This document shows positions 18,879-28,742 of a stretch of 64,000 nucleotides of DNA, piece by piece. Below the pieces are notes generated by a model. It worked only from the letters and a program-made list of their open reading frames with translations. It did not search any database and was not told the DNA's origin. The DNA comes from Caldibacillus debilis DSM 16016 (lineage in GTDB: Bacteria; Bacillota; Bacilli; Bacillales; Caldibacillaceae): NCBI RefSeq assembly GCF_000383875.1, contig NZ_KB912884.1, positions 20,555-84,554 of the forward strand, read 5' to 3'. The stretch's first letter is position 1. Each line of letters begins with the position of its first letter. The translations under genes and the position numbers were made by a program.

Positions 18879-20641
18879 TCTGGAAAAGCGTTGTCGGCAA
18901 GCTTTGGGCGACCATTCTCCTGCTCGTCGCCTGCGTCCTCTTCATATTGACCATCCTGCTGATGCAATTTTTCCGGAACTACATTTTGGACGAAATGACC
19001 GGCCAATTGATGAGCACCGCGTCCAAAATCGCGGTGATGCTGAAGCATAACGAGGATACGCGGACCGGTTTGGACGTGGCCTGGGAACTGATCAGCGAAG
19101 AAACGAAGGTCGTGGTCGTAACCGATGACAACCGGGTCTACTATTCGCCGAACCAAAGGGGAGAAAAGCTGTCCCCGTCCTATTTCCGGAACGATCCGGA
19201 CTTTTCCGAAGTGTTTTCCGAAGGGGAAACGGTGCAGAAACGCATCCGTCTGCCGGAGGAAGGGGACGCCGGAAGGGACGGCGAGGAGGTTCTGGTCATC
19301 GGCAAGCCTTTGAACGAGGGAAACGGGAAAAAGGGCGCCGTGTTCGTCTACCAGTCGCTTGCGGTCATGAAGGAAACGAGCCGGGCCACGACCCGACTGA
19401 TCTTCTTGGCCGCTGTCATCGCCTTTATCATGACGACCGTTTTTGCCTTTTTCCTGTCGACCCGAATCACTTCCCCATTAAGGAAGATGCGGGTTGCCGC
19501 CTTTGAAGTGGCCAGGGGAAAATTCGACACCAAGGTTCCGAAACTGACCAACGATGAAATCGGGGAATTGGCCACCGCCTTCAACCAGATGCGCAAAAAA
19601 CTGAAGATCAACATGCATGCCCTGAATCAGGAGAAGGAACAATTGGCGGGGATATTGAAAAGCATGGCGGACGGCGTGATCACCTTCAGCAAGGACGGAA
19701 CGATCCTTCTGACCAATCCCCCCGCCGAGTCCTTCCTCCAGCTCTGGTATTACGAACAGGGGGGCGATGATCTGCAGCAGCTGCCGCCTGCCCTCGTGGA
19801 TCTGTTCGCCAAAGCGGTGGAGACGGAGCAGGAACAGGTCGGGGAAGTTTCCTTCCAGGGGCGGTATTGGACGGTGATCGTCAGCCCCCTGTACACTGAA
19901 GGAAATATCCGCGGCGCGGTGGCCGTCCTCCGGGACATGACGAGGGAAAAGAAGCTGGATAAGCTGCGAAACGACTTCGTCGCCAACGTCTCCCACGAAT
20001 TGCGCACGCCTATCGCGATGTTGCAGGGTTACAGCGAGGCGCTGATCGACGACGTGGTGACCACGGAAGAGGAGAGAAAGGAATTTATCAAAGTCATCAA
20101 CGAAGAATCGGAACGGATGGGCAGGCTCGTCAACGAACTTTTGGACTTGGCGAGGATGCAGTCGGACCAGTTCCAATTGAAAATCGAGCAGGTTCCCATC
20201 AAGCCGTTCTGCAACCGGGTCATCAAAAAATTCGCCGGGCTGGCGAGGGAAAAGAATATCTCCCTGGAATCCCGCATCGAGTCCGGCGACGAATCTTTTC
20301 CCTTCGATCCCGACAGGATGGAACAGGTGCTGACCAATCTGATCGACAACGCCCTCCGCCATACGCCGGAAGGCGGAAGGGTGGAAATCCGCCAAGGGAT
20401 CCGGGATGACAAACTGTGGCTGGAAGTGTCCGACAACGGATCCGGGATCCCGGAGGAAGACCTCCCCTTCGTCTTCGAACGTTTTTACAAGGCGGACAAG
20501 GCAAGGACGCGGGGAAGGTCCGGGACGGGCCTCGGCCTGGCCATCGTAAAGAACATCGTGGACGCCCACCGGGGAACGATCGAAGTGAAGAGCAAAATCG
20601 GCCAAGGTACGACTTTTACGGTGATGATCCCGCGAAAATGA
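18875..20641 (+). CDS. resE: Sensor histidine kinase ResE
   Basis: ResE phosphorylates ResD in response to oxygen limitation and nitric oxide in B. subtilis. The 588-residue protein has two membrane helices (about 10-32 and 169-191) flanking an extracytoplasmic sensor. A HAMP domain (about 192-245), a PAS region (about 260-365), HisKA with H374 in NVSHELRTP and HATPase_c follow. The last shows the N box (NLIDNALRHTPEGG), G1 (DNGSGIPEED), F and G2 (GRSGTGLGLAI) boxes. A strong terminator follows. Confidence 0.96.
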   Translation: MIWKSVVGKLWATILLLVACVLFILTILLMQFFRNYILDEMTGQLMSTASKIAVMLKHNEDTRTGLDVAWELISEETKVVVVTDDNRVYYSPNQRGEKLSPSYFRNDPDFSEVFSEGETVQKRIRLPEEGDAGRDGEEVLVIGKPLNEGNGKKGAVFVYQSLAVMKETSRATTRLIFLAAVIAFIMTTVFAFFLSTRITSPLRKMRVAAFEVARGKFDTKVPKLTNDEIGELATAFNQMRKKLKINMHALNQEKEQLAGILKSMADGVITFSKDGTILLTNPPAESFLQLWYYEQGGDDLQQLPPALVDLFAKAVETEQEQVGEVSFQGRYWTVIVSPLYTEGNIRGAVAVLRDMTREKKLDKLRNDFVANVSHELRTPIAMLQGYSEALIDDVVTTEEERKEFIKVINEESERMGRLVNELLDLARMQSDQFQLKIEQVPIKPFCNRVIKKFAGLAREKNISLESRIESGDESFPFDPDRMEQVLTNLIDNALRHTPEGGRVEIRQGIRDDKLWLEVSDNGSGIPEEDLPFVFERFYKADKARTRGRSGTGLGLAIVKNIVDAHRGTIEVKSKIGQGTTFTVMIPRK

Positions 20642-20700
20642 TCGGATCCGCTGGTTTTTTCCCGTTTTTTCTTGTTCCACGGGAAACCCGGCCCGACGTG

Positions 20701-20760
20701 AAAGGAGACGGGGAATTTTGCCTCCCGGGCAAAATTCTTTGCCGATCTCCTTTCTTTTTT
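20701..20760 (+). terminator. Nested-stem terminator after resE
   Basis: Outer arms AAAGGAGA (20701-20708) and TCTCCTTT (20746-20753) enclose an inner perfect stem GAATTTTGCC (20713-20722)/GGCAAAATTC (20728-20737). A T-rich run follows. Confidence 0.85.
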
Positions 20761-20784
20761 TTCCGCGACCATCTATAGTAAAAT

Positions 20785-20811
20785 TGTAACTTTTTATTCG
20801 CTCCTGCCGAC
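20785..20811 (+). promoter_or_regulatory. Sigma-X autoregulatory promoter
   Basis: TGTAAC (20785-20790) and CGAC (20808-20811) are separated by exactly 17 bp, the published sigma-X promoter pattern of B. subtilis. It lies 25 bases before the sigX start, implying that sigX drives its own operon. Confidence 0.85.
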
Positions 20812-20836
20812 CAATAGATAGCACGGGGAGGATCTT

Positions 20837-21367
20837 ATGGACTCCGTATTTCATGAAATATACAAAAACTACCATCAGGATGTCTTCCAATTTCTTTTTT
20901 ATTTGGTAAAGGACAGGGAACTTGCGGAAGACTTGATGCAGGAAGTTTATATAAGGGTTTTGAAATCCTACGGGAATTTTGAAGGGAAAAGCAGCGTGAA
21001 AACGTGGCTCCTGTCGATCGCCAGGAACGTGGCCATCGATCATTTTCGCAAGGAGAAAAACTGGAAAAAAAGGATTTTTTCCCGGTTCGATTGGAAAGAA
21101 AACCAATTGCGGGACGTTCAGCCCCTTCCCGAAGATACGGCGATCATGAATGAGAAGGCGAAGCTGCTTTACCGGTGCCTGGACCTATGTACGGTGGATC
21201 AGAAAGCCGTTTTGATCAGCCGGTATATTTACGATCTGTCGATCAAGGAAACGGCGGAGGTTTTGGGCTGGAGCGAAAGCAAGGTGAAAACGACCCAGCA
21301 CCGGGCCTTGAAGGCGTTGAAACGGGAAATGGAATCGGTCTTAAACAAGGAGGTGGGGGACGAATGA
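20837..21367 (+). CDS. sigX: ECF sigma factor SigX
   Basis: SigX is an extracytoplasmic-function sigma factor that controls cell-surface charge and envelope genes in B. subtilis. The 176-residue protein has sigma region 2 (about 8-75: DVFQFLFYLVKDRELAEDLMQEVYIRVLKSY, then KTWLLSIARNVAIDHFR). Region 4 (about 115-170) ends in the helix-turn-helix LGWSESKVKTTQHRALKAL. GGGGAGG precedes the ATG. It overlaps rsiX by four bases and has a matching sigma-X promoter. Confidence 0.94.
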   Translation: MDSVFHEIYKNYHQDVFQFLFYLVKDRELAEDLMQEVYIRVLKSYGNFEGKSSVKTWLLSIARNVAIDHFRKEKNWKKRIFSRFDWKENQLRDVQPLPEDTAIMNEKAKLLYRCLDLCTVDQKAVLISRYIYDLSIKETAEVLGWSESKVKTTQHRALKALKREMESVLNKEVGDE

Positions 21368-22554
21368 AGGACAGAAGGCTGAATGAGCAGGACATCATCG
21401 AAGGATTCCGGCATTTGCCTCCCATTCATGACCGCCGGGATGCGGAAGAAATTTACCGGAAGGTCATGGCGGGCATGGAACAGGAAAAAGCGAAGAAGAA
21501 GCGAAGGGTTTTCCTGCCTTCCTTTGCGGCGGCCGCGGCCTTGTCCTTCGCGACGGTCCTCGGATTGTACCTGGCCGGCGGCGGACATCTCCACATGCCC
21601 GGAAAAGACGCCGGAAAATTGGAAATCTACTCGGAAAGCCAAGACGCCCCGGCGCAAGAGGAAAGCGAAAGGGGACTCCTTTCGCGCGAGGGCGCGGATA
21701 CGGCCAACATCCAAAAGGGGGAAAACGTTCCGAAAAAATCCTTGTTGTTTTCCGATGACTTGGACGACGGCGGACAGTTCGTCACGCTGGCCATTCCGGA
21801 CCCGCAATTCCAAAATATGATCCCGGTCACCTTCCTCGTAAAAGGCGGGGAAGGGGAAAATTGGCTCCAGCAATATACGGAGATGATGAACGAAGTCCAT
21901 GAAGAAGATCTGGGCCTTGGGGAATATTATCCCTATCGCGGAAAACTGTCCTTCGAAGAGGGGGACGGGGGGATCCGGCTGATGTTGAGCGGGGAAGAGG
22001 CCGCGCAGATCTCTTCCGGGACGATCGGGGAGGAAATGCTGAAGAAAAGCTTTGAGGTGTTGCGCTATTTAAATCTCCGCAAAGTCACATTTTATACGGA
22101 CGGCAAGAAAGAGATTTTTCTCCCCCATACGGGTTGGATCGAAGGGTACGACATCCCGCAGACGCCGAGATACGGCTATTTCCTTTATAAAACGGAAAAC
22201 TTCACTTATTTGACGCCCGGCCCCAATGCCTATTCGACCGTCAAGGAAGCCCTCAAGGAGATGAAAAAGCGGATCGAGACCCATCTGTTGGCCCCGTCCA
22301 TTCCGGAACCGTACACGGTTTCGGCGGAGGACCGGGGAGGCGGCCGGCTGGAAGTCCGTTTCCGGGAGGCGGTGACCCTTCCGAACGATGAAGCCGCGAT
22401 GCGGATGATCGAGGCGATCTTGCTTACGGCCAAAGATTTCGGATACAAGGAAGTGCTGTTCCAAAACGTGAAGAACGACGCGGTGGGGGATTACCGTTTG
22501 CAGGAGCCGCTTGCGGTCCCGCTCGCCCCGAACATCGTCGCCGAAATGCGCTGA
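21364..22554 (+). CDS. rsiX: Anti-sigma-X factor RsiX
   Basis: RsiX is the membrane anti-sigma factor that sequesters SigX. The 396-residue protein has a short cytoplasmic N-terminal segment (about 1-48), one membrane helix (about 50-70) and a large extracytoplasmic region. The start ATG 21364 overlaps the sigX TGA and has AAGGAGG within sigX, typical of tight coupling of sigma and anti-sigma. Identification rests mostly on its place after sigX and its topology; the extracytoplasmic domain is weakly conserved in the family. Confidence 0.88.
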   Translation: MKDRRLNEQDIIEGFRHLPPIHDRRDAEEIYRKVMAGMEQEKAKKKRRVFLPSFAAAAALSFATVLGLYLAGGGHLHMPGKDAGKLEIYSESQDAPAQEESERGLLSREGADTANIQKGENVPKKSLLFSDDLDDGGQFVTLAIPDPQFQNMIPVTFLVKGGEGENWLQQYTEMMNEVHEEDLGLGEYYPYRGKLSFEEGDGGIRLMLSGEEAAQISSGTIGEEMLKKSFEVLRYLNLRKVTFYTDGKKEIFLPHTGWIEGYDIPQTPRYGYFLYKTENFTYLTPGPNAYSTVKEALKEMKKRIETHLLAPSIPEPYTVSAEDRGGGRLEVRFREAVTLPNDEAAMRMIEAILLTAKDFGYKEVLFQNVKNDAVGDYRLQEPLAVPLAPNIVAEMR

Positions 22555-22666
22555 TCCTGACGGAAAGGGGGCCTTTTGCCCGGCGTGCCGATCGTCATGC
22601 GGGGACCGCGGGATTCCTCCCTTCCTTGGATGATTCCTTCGGCGCCTTTTCGGCGGATTCCCTTTC

Positions 22667-22698
22667 GCCCGGTAGACGATCCCGGGCTCTTTTTTTTC
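22667..22698 (+). terminator. Rho-independent terminator downstream of rsiX
   Basis: GCCCGG (22667-22672) pairs with CCGGGC (22682-22687), followed by TCTTTTTTTT. No gene is recognised in the rest of the spacer between rsiX and the riboswitch promoter (22555-22937). Confidence 0.75.
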
Positions 22699-22937
22699 CC
22701 GGATGGCGTTCAAAAACCAGGAAAAAACAGCGAAAAACGGGAAGGGAGCGCTTCGCCGCAGGCCGCCTCCCGCGGCGCCCTGCTGCCCGCGGGGAAACAG
22801 GCATGGAATCAGCTGCCGTCATTTGCGGAAGCGAAAACGTCCGGAAAACGGGGAGCGGCGGCCGAAAACATATTGGCAGGGAAAGTCCCTTTATAGAAGC
22901 CGGACGGTTTCCGGAACTGGTTTTCGAGCCAAATCAT

Positions 22938-22965
22938 TTGCTTTTCCTGCAATTTCCGTTATAAT
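22938..22965 (+). promoter_or_regulatory. Sigma-A promoter of ribU
   Basis: TTGCTT (22938-22943) and a perfect TATAAT (22960-22965) are 16 bp apart, 30 bases before the FMN riboswitch. Confidence 0.75.
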
Positions 22966-22995
22966 AGTAACTGTAAAACTGAAAATCGGATGATT

Positions 22996-23124
22996 CATCT
23001 TCGGGGCAGGGTGAAATTCCCGACCGGCGGTGATAGGACGCAAGGTCCTTAAGCCCGCGAGCCTTTATGGCAGGATTTGGTGAGATTCCAAAGCCGACAG
23101 TTACAGTCTGGATGGGAGAAGATG
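22996..23124 (+). ncRNA. FMN riboswitch (RFN element)
   Basis: The closing helix P1 is CATCTTC (22996-23002) with GAAGATG (23118-23124). Inside are the conserved RFN blocks GGGGCAGGGTGAAATTCCC, ACCGGCGGT, AGCCCGCGAGC, GATTTGGTGAGATTCC and GCCGACAGT. FMN binding normally promotes termination ahead of riboflavin genes. Here it precedes ribU, with a terminator hairpin downstream. Confidence 0.97.
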
Positions 23125-23142
23125 AAGGTTTCGTTCCTCGTG

Positions 23143-23224
23143 CGTTCAATAAGGCTTATTGAACGTGTACTTTCCTATTGCCTTCGATTCTCCCTCAAGA
23201 ACGGTTCTTGAGGGATTTTCTTTT
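23143..23224 (+). terminator. Expression-platform hairpins of the FMN riboswitch
   Basis: Two hairpins follow the aptamer. The first is CGTTCAATAAG (23143-23153) pairing with CTTATTGAACG (23155-23165). The second, CCCTCAAGAAC with GTTCTTGAGGG (23192-23214), is followed by ATTTTCTTTT and looks like the regulated intrinsic terminator. It lies about 65 bases before ribU. Confidence 0.8.
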
Positions 23225-23288
23225 GGCGAAAAGGAGGCGAGACCTTCTTCTTGTCGTGAGATGAATCACGGAAAACAGGAGGAAGGAC

Positions 23289-23873
23289 ATGGAAAAAAGG
23301 AATGTGAAAAGGTTTGCCGCCATCGGCATGCTAAGTGCGCTTTCCTACGTACTGATGCTGCTCAATTTCCCGCTGCCGCCCTTTCCCAAATATTTGCAGG
23401 TGGATTTTAGCGACATTCCCGCCCTCATCGCCGCCATCGTCATGGGTCCGATGGCGGGGGTGGCCGTCGAGCTCGTCAAAAATGTATTGGACATGATCAC
23501 GACGGGCAGCGAAACCGGCGTGCCGGTCGGACACTTCGCCAATTTCGTCGCGGGGGTCGTCTTCATTTTGCCGGTCTATGCCATTTATATCCGGCTGAAA
23601 AACAAAAAGGGAATGGCGATCGCCCTCATCGCCGGGACCGTCACGATGGCCCTTGTCATGAGCGTCATGAACTATTTTATTCTTCTTCCCCTCTATGTCA
23701 TGTTCATGAACTTCCCGGCTTTAAGCGGCCCGGAGGCGCTGGAACTGGTCGTCACGGCCATCTTCCCGTTCAACGTGGTGAAAGGGCTGATGATTACCGC
23801 GCTTTTTATGCTCATTTTTGCAAAAATCCAGGATTGGCTGCTGAAGCAGCAGCGGGCGTTTAAAAAGGCATGA
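23289..23873 (+). CDS. ribU: Riboflavin transporter RibU (ECF S component, YpaA)
   Basis: RibU is the substrate-binding membrane subunit of an energy-coupling-factor transporter that imports riboflavin; the shared EcfA/A'/T module would be encoded elsewhere. The 194-residue protein has about six hydrophobic segments. The N-terminal L-S-Y-V-L-M-L-L-N-F-P-L-P-P-F-P and DFSDIPALIAAIVMGPMAGVAVELVKN are typical of RibU. GGAGGAAGG lies before ATG 23289. Control by the FMN riboswitch fits its role. Confidence 0.96.
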   Translation: MEKRNVKRFAAIGMLSALSYVLMLLNFPLPPFPKYLQVDFSDIPALIAAIVMGPMAGVAVELVKNVLDMITTGSETGVPVGHFANFVAGVVFILPVYAIYIRLKNKKGMAIALIAGTVTMALVMSVMNYFILLPLYVMFMNFPALSGPEALELVVTAIFPFNVVKGLMITALFMLIFAKIQDWLLKQQRAFKKA

Positions 23874-23878
23874 AAAAG

Positions 23879-23920
23879 AAAAACGAATATTGGCCCGGCA
23901 ATGGCCGATATTCGTTTTTA
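23879..23920 (+). terminator. Strong terminator after ribU
   Basis: AAAAACGAATATTGGCC pairs with GGCCGATATTCGTTTTT (one wobble) across a short loop. A T-run follows on the plus strand and A-rich sequence precedes it, so it may act in both directions. Confidence 0.9.
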
Positions 23921-24455
23921 ATTTTTTTCGAATTTTTGCCGATAAAAAGAGGGCGGGGCTTCCGGATTGCCGGCTGAAAACGGGGAAATCCGGTCCCAAA
24001 AGCGGAGCCGGCCCGGAAAAAGGGAACGGAAGGAACCCGGTCCGCGAAGAAGAGGAGAGAAAAGGCTACGCTTACGTATGTGTAAATTTTTTTCGGTTCA
24101 GGATCGATCCAATAAGCAAAAAAGAGGAGGCTTCCTACAATATAAGTTCCGCTCGTGGCCCGGCACGGGTCCATATCGGTATGAGGGCTCCTGAAATACC
24201 GATCCAATAACCGCCCCGAGAAGATCTTAACCCATACTTCTCTTCCGGTACCGTCGAACGGAAGGAGCGCCGTCTCCTTAAAAAGGGCGGGCAGAGGGCA
24301 TAGGCCGGGAGGCACCCGGCGGGCCGGCCGGAATTTTGCGGTTCCCTGTTTTCGGGAAAGCATGGATTGGTTCGCCCGTTCCCCTTGCGGACGGCGCTTG
24401 TCCGGTTCCCGCGGTTTCGGGCGTCTGCCCCGCTTTTTACGGCAAGCCTTTTCCG
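23921..24455. other. Gene-free spacer between ribU and fer
   Basis: No gene is recognised. The stretch contains repeat copy 2 (24072-24155). Just after it, an inverted repeat ATCGGTAT (24175-24182)/ATACCGAT (24196-24203) with a 13-base loop is not followed by a T-run. Confidence 0.6.
24072..24155. repeat. Dispersed repeat, copy 2
   Basis: This aligns with 238-317 in the same orientation (ACGTATGT ... GCAAAAAAGA ... CAATATAAG). Read on the minus strand it stays open as a hydrophobic stretch, but copy 1 does not keep that frame. Confidence 0.55.
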
Positions 24456-24481
24456 AAAAAAACTCCGGCTTTCCGCCGGAG
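24456..24481 (-). terminator. Rho-independent terminator of fer
   Basis: On the minus strand CTCCGGC pairs with GCCGGAG around a five-base loop and is followed by seven T residues. It lies nine bases past the fer stop. Confidence 0.9.
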
Positions 24482-24489
24482 AGGGGTCA

Positions 24490-25616
<1,127 letters not shown>

Positions 25617-26210
25617 ATGAAAAACAGGCAGCAAGCGATCATTCGGCAATTGACCGACCGGGAATTGACGTTGAACATCTATTTGTCCCAGCTGCTCCTT
25701 TTCCTCCTTGCGGGAGTCGGGAGCTTTCTTTTCATGGGCGGGCCGGGAAACTTGTTCGCCCTGATGACATGGGGGGAGGGGAGACATCTTTTGATCGGGA
25801 TCACGGTCGGGTTCTTCGTGTTTGTCGCCGATCTTTTCCTGATGTCCCTTTTGCCCCCTTCCAGTTATGACGACGGAGGGATTAACGAACGGATTTTCCG
25901 AAACCGTCCGGTCCATTACGTCATCGGTTTGGCGGCGGCCGCCGCCTTTTGTGAAGAGCTGCTGTTTCGGGGGGTGATCCAAACCGAATTCGGAATGGCA
26001 GCCGCCAGCCTCCTTTTTACATTGGTTCATGTCCGGTATTTGTACAAATGGATTTTATTTATCCAGACCCTTTGCGTCAGTTTCCTTTTCGGTTTTGTTT
26101 TCGCCCGGACGGGGAATTTGGCGGCTGTCATGGTGATGCATTTTACCATCGACGTCCTGCTCGGGCTTTATTTGTCCGGCATTTCGGTAAAAGGAGGCGG
26201 ACGGACATGA
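25617..26210 (+). CDS. ypbD: CPBP-family intramembrane metalloprotease YpbD
   Basis: This CAAX-protease/bacteriocin-processing (Abi) family membrane protein has 197 residues and several hydrophobic helices. It carries the family motif CEELLFRGVIQTEF (E-E-x-x-x-R), then FTLVHVRY (a histidine in motif 2) and MVMHFTIDVLLG (H in motif 3). These are the metal or catalytic residues of the family, so the protease looks intact. The ATG at 25617 has GGGAG just upstream; ATG 25605 is an alternative. It overlaps ypbE, as in the B. subtilis order. Confidence 0.85.
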   Translation: MKNRQQAIIRQLTDRELTLNIYLSQLLLFLLAGVGSFLFMGGPGNLFALMTWGEGRHLLIGITVGFFVFVADLFLMSLLPPSSYDDGGINERIFRNRPVHYVIGLAAAAAFCEELLFRGVIQTEFGMAAASLLFTLVHVRYLYKWILFIQTLCVSFLFGFVFARTGNLAAVMVMHFTIDVLLGLYLSGISVKGGGRT

Positions 26211-26554
26211 TCTTCGGGCCGGAAAAAGAAACGGGGCGAGGGCGGGATGGGGCGGATCGTTCCGAATATATGGCCGATCGGACGGCTTCCCCCGCAGGCG
26301 ATCCGTTCGAAGCGATGATGGCTTCCCACCTGCCCCCAAGAAAGGAAGTCCACGGTAGACAAAAGCCGAAGCACCGGAAAAAAAGGAAACGGCGGCTGAA
26401 ATATCCGCTCATCACTTTGCTGGCGTTCCTGTTTATTATTTTGCCGCTCGTTATCATCTATATTTACTTGCATTACGATTTTTCCCCGGCGGACAAAAAT
26501 CCCGCCGGACACAAGGATGCGTTTGAAAAGGTCGACATCGATCCCGGCTTTTGA
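26207..26554 (+). CDS. ypbE: YpbE-like membrane protein lacking the LysM domain
   Basis: This 115-residue protein has a charged, basic cytoplasmic segment (about 1-66, with many K/R before the membrane), one hydrophobic helix (about 66-86) and a short external tail. B. subtilis YpbE is about twice as long, with a C-terminal LysM domain; none is present here. The ATG overlaps the ypbD stop (ATGA). Assignment rests on operon position and topology, not on strong sequence similarity. It may be a shortened family member. Confidence 0.6.
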   Translation: MIFGPEKETGRGRDGADRSEYMADRTASPAGDPFEAMMASHLPPRKEVHGRQKPKHRKKRKRRLKYPLITLLAFLFIILPLVIIYIYLHYDFSPADKNPAGHKDAFEKVDIDPGF

Positions 26555-26629
26555 GGCGGGACCGGCCGGTCATATTTCCGCGCCTCCGGACATACCTTTG
26601 TAGTAAAAAGCGGATGGTGGTCGGTTCGG

Positions 26630-27088
26630 ATGGAAGAGGTTATCAAAAATCTGGAAGATTGGACGGATCCCGCCACAAAACAGATGCTGCAAAACCTCGT
26701 CGAGCGGAAACGGAAATATGACCGGCTGAAAAATCAGCATCAGCTGATCTTGTTCGTCGCCGTTTCCTTCAGTTGTTTTTACTTCTATTACGTTTACCGG
26801 CTGATTTATTTGCCCCATTTCCATTCCGTAACCGCCCTTTTTTCGGCCTTTTTCGACGACCGCTACAATCCTTTTTTTCTCTTTGCCCTTCTCGCGGTTT
26901 ACGGGATCACGGGGATATGGAAGCGGAAGGCGGACGAGGCCGAAGAGGAATTCGAAGCGCTGAGGCGGGAGATCATCGACAAAAGCAAAGACCTGTGGGA
27001 CGACGGCGGGTCGTGGAAGAAAAGGCACATCGTCTTTGAAATCATGAAAAATCATTTCGACATCAATCTGTATCACGAAAACAAATGA
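26630..27088 (+). CDS. ypbF: YpbF-like membrane protein (DUF2663)
   Basis: This 152-residue protein has two hydrophobic segments (about 40-60 and 83-100). They are flanked by a basic N-terminal helix with ATKQMLQNLVERKRKYDRLK and a charged C-terminal helix. It matches YpbF by length, topology and position after ypbE. Function is unknown. No good ribosome binding site is visible beyond GGATGG near the ATG. The next gene in B. subtilis (ypbG/mecB region) is absent here. Confidence 0.75.
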   Translation: MEEVIKNLEDWTDPATKQMLQNLVERKRKYDRLKNQHQLILFVAVSFSCFYFYYVYRLIYLPHFHSVTALFSAFFDDRYNPFFLFALLAVYGITGIWKRKADEAEEEFEALRREIIDKSKDLWDDGGSWKKRHIVFEIMKNHFDINLYHENK

Positions 27089-27265
27089 GGCCGCCAAGGA
27101 TCCGCCGGAAAACCGGCTGACGGAAAAAGGCCGGCGGAAAGCCCGCGAAGGGCCGGATCGGCCGGCGGCGACAAGGGACGGGGCATTTTCCGAAAAAGGA
27201 TTTATATATGGAAAATTTTACAAATCATTTTGTTTATGAAAAATGAAAATCTTCGCGATACCTTC

Positions 27266-27293
27266 TTGCATTCTAGTAAGGATGGAGTATACT
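27266..27293 (+). promoter_or_regulatory. Probable sigma-A promoter of gudB
   Basis: TTGCAT (27266-27271) and TATACT (27288-27293) are 16 bp apart, about 50 bases before the gudB ATG. Confidence 0.65.
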
Positions 27294-27342
27294 AGTCATG
27301 AAAAGACTTTGATCTTTGTGAAAAATAGCGGGAGGTTTCCAA

Positions 27343-28635
27343 ATGGCGGCTCAAGAGGGGACAGAGCAAGTACACAAAGAAGGCAGCGAAAAAAAAGAGG
27401 AACATGACATCCTGACGGCAACGCAGACCATCATTCACCAAGCGCTGGAAAAGCTCGGCTATCCCGAAGAAGTTTACGAGCTGTTGAAAGAACCGTTACG
27501 GATGATGACCGTCAAAATTCCCGTCCGCATGGATGACGGATCCGTTAAAGTGTTTACGGGCTACAGGGCCCAGCATAACGATGCGGTCGGCCCCACGAAG
27601 GGAGGAATCCGCTTCCATCCCGATGTTACTGAACGTGAAGTGAAAGCCCTTTCCATATGGATGAGCTTAAAATGCGGGATCGTCGACCTGCCTTATGGCG
27701 GGGGCAAAGGGGGCATCGTCTGCGATCCCCGGAAACTGTCGTTTCGCGAACTGGAAAGGCTGAGCCGCGGATATGTCCGCGCCATCAGCCAAATCGTCGG
27801 ACCGACGAAGGATATTCCCGCCCCCGATGTGTTTACGAACTCGCAAATCATGGCATGGATGATGGATGAGTACAGCCGGATTGACGAATACAATTCCCCC
27901 GGCTTCATCACCGGCAAACCCCTCGTATTGGGCGGTTCCCACGGAAGGGAATCGGCGACGGCCAAAGGGGTAACGATCTGCATCCGGGAAGCGGCGAAAA
28001 AGATCGGATTGGATTTGAAAAATGCCCGCGTCGTCATTCAAGGGTTCGGCAACGCGGGAGGGTTTTTGGCGAAATTTATGCATGACGCCGGGGCGAAGGT
28101 CGTCGGCATTTCCGACGTATACGGGGGGTTGTACGATCCCGACGGGCTGGATGTCGACTATTTGCTGGACCGCAGGGACAGTTTCGGCACGGTGACGAAA
28201 TTGTTCAAAAACACGATCACGAACAAGGAATTGCTGGAATTGGACTGCGACATCCTCGTGCCGGCGGCCATCGAAAATCAAATTACGGAAGAAAACGCCC
28301 ACAATATCCGGGCGAAAATCGTCGTGGAGGCGGCCAATGGCCCGACCACGTTGGAAGCGACGAAGATCCTGACCGAACGCGGCATCCTCATCGTTCCCGA
28401 CGTGCTGGCATCCGCGGGCGGAGTAACCGTCTCCTATTTTGAATGGGTGCAAAATAATCAAGGTTATTATTGGACCGAAGAAGAAGTGGAAGAGAAATTG
28501 GAGAAGGTGATGGTGAAAGCCTTCAATAATGTCTATAATACGGCCCAAACGCGAAAGGTGGACATGCGGCTGGCGGCCTACATGGTCGGAGTCCGGAAAA
28601 TGGCGGAAGCCTGCCGGTTCCGGGGATGGGTCTAA
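27343..28635 (+). CDS. gudB: NAD-specific glutamate dehydrogenase GudB
   Basis: GudB oxidatively deaminates glutamate to 2-oxoglutarate and ammonia, linking amino-acid catabolism with the TCA cycle. The 430-residue hexameric-type enzyme has the glutamate-binding region with catalytic lysine in [10 protein letters not shown]. The Rossmann motif is GFGNAG ([15 protein letters not shown]). The stretch [10 protein letters not shown] lacks the duplicated residues that inactivate gudB in B. subtilis 168, so this copy should be active. GGGAGG lies upstream. It has its own promoter and terminator. Confidence 0.97.
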   Translation: MAAQEGTEQVHKEGSEKKEEHDILTATQTIIHQALEKLGYPEEVYELLKEPLRMMTVKIPVRMDDGSVKVFTGYRAQHNDAVGPTKGGIRFHPDVTEREVKALSIWMSLKCGIVDLPYGGGKGGIVCDPRKLSFRELERLSRGYVRAISQIVGPTKDIPAPDVFTNSQIMAWMMDEYSRIDEYNSPGFITGKPLVLGGSHGRESATAKGVTICIREAAKKIGLDLKNARVVIQGFGNAGGFLAKFMHDAGAKVVGISDVYGGLYDPDGLDVDYLLDRRDSFGTVTKLFKNTITNKELLELDCDILVPAAIENQITEENAHNIRAKIVVEAANGPTTLEATKILTERGILIVPDVLASAGGVTVSYFEWVQNNQGYYWTEEEVEEKLEKVMVKAFNNVYNTAQTRKVDMRLAAYMVGVRKMAEACRFRGWV

Positions 28636-28674
28636 GGTTGCATCTCATCGGTTTTTATTGAAAAGCGCCTGTTC

Positions 28675-28709
28675 GATCTCCTATTATTATAAATAGGAGA
28701 TCTTTTTCT
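28675..28709 (+). terminator. Rho-independent terminator after gudB
   Basis: GATCTCCTATT (28675-28685) pairs with AATAGGAGATC (28692-28702) and is followed by TTTTTC. Confidence 0.92.
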
Positions 28710-28742
28710 TTTGATGCCTTGTGCCGAAGGAGTGCGAATGAC

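Noticed and set aside
19478..21106. 542-codon minus-strand open frame opposite resE and sigX
   Set aside because: It is antisense to clear genes, crosses their terminator and sigma-X promoter, and has no family signature.
27620..27680. Inactivating duplication in gudB as in B. subtilis 168
   Set aside because: The sequence reads [10 protein letters not shown] without the repeated residues, so the gene is intact.
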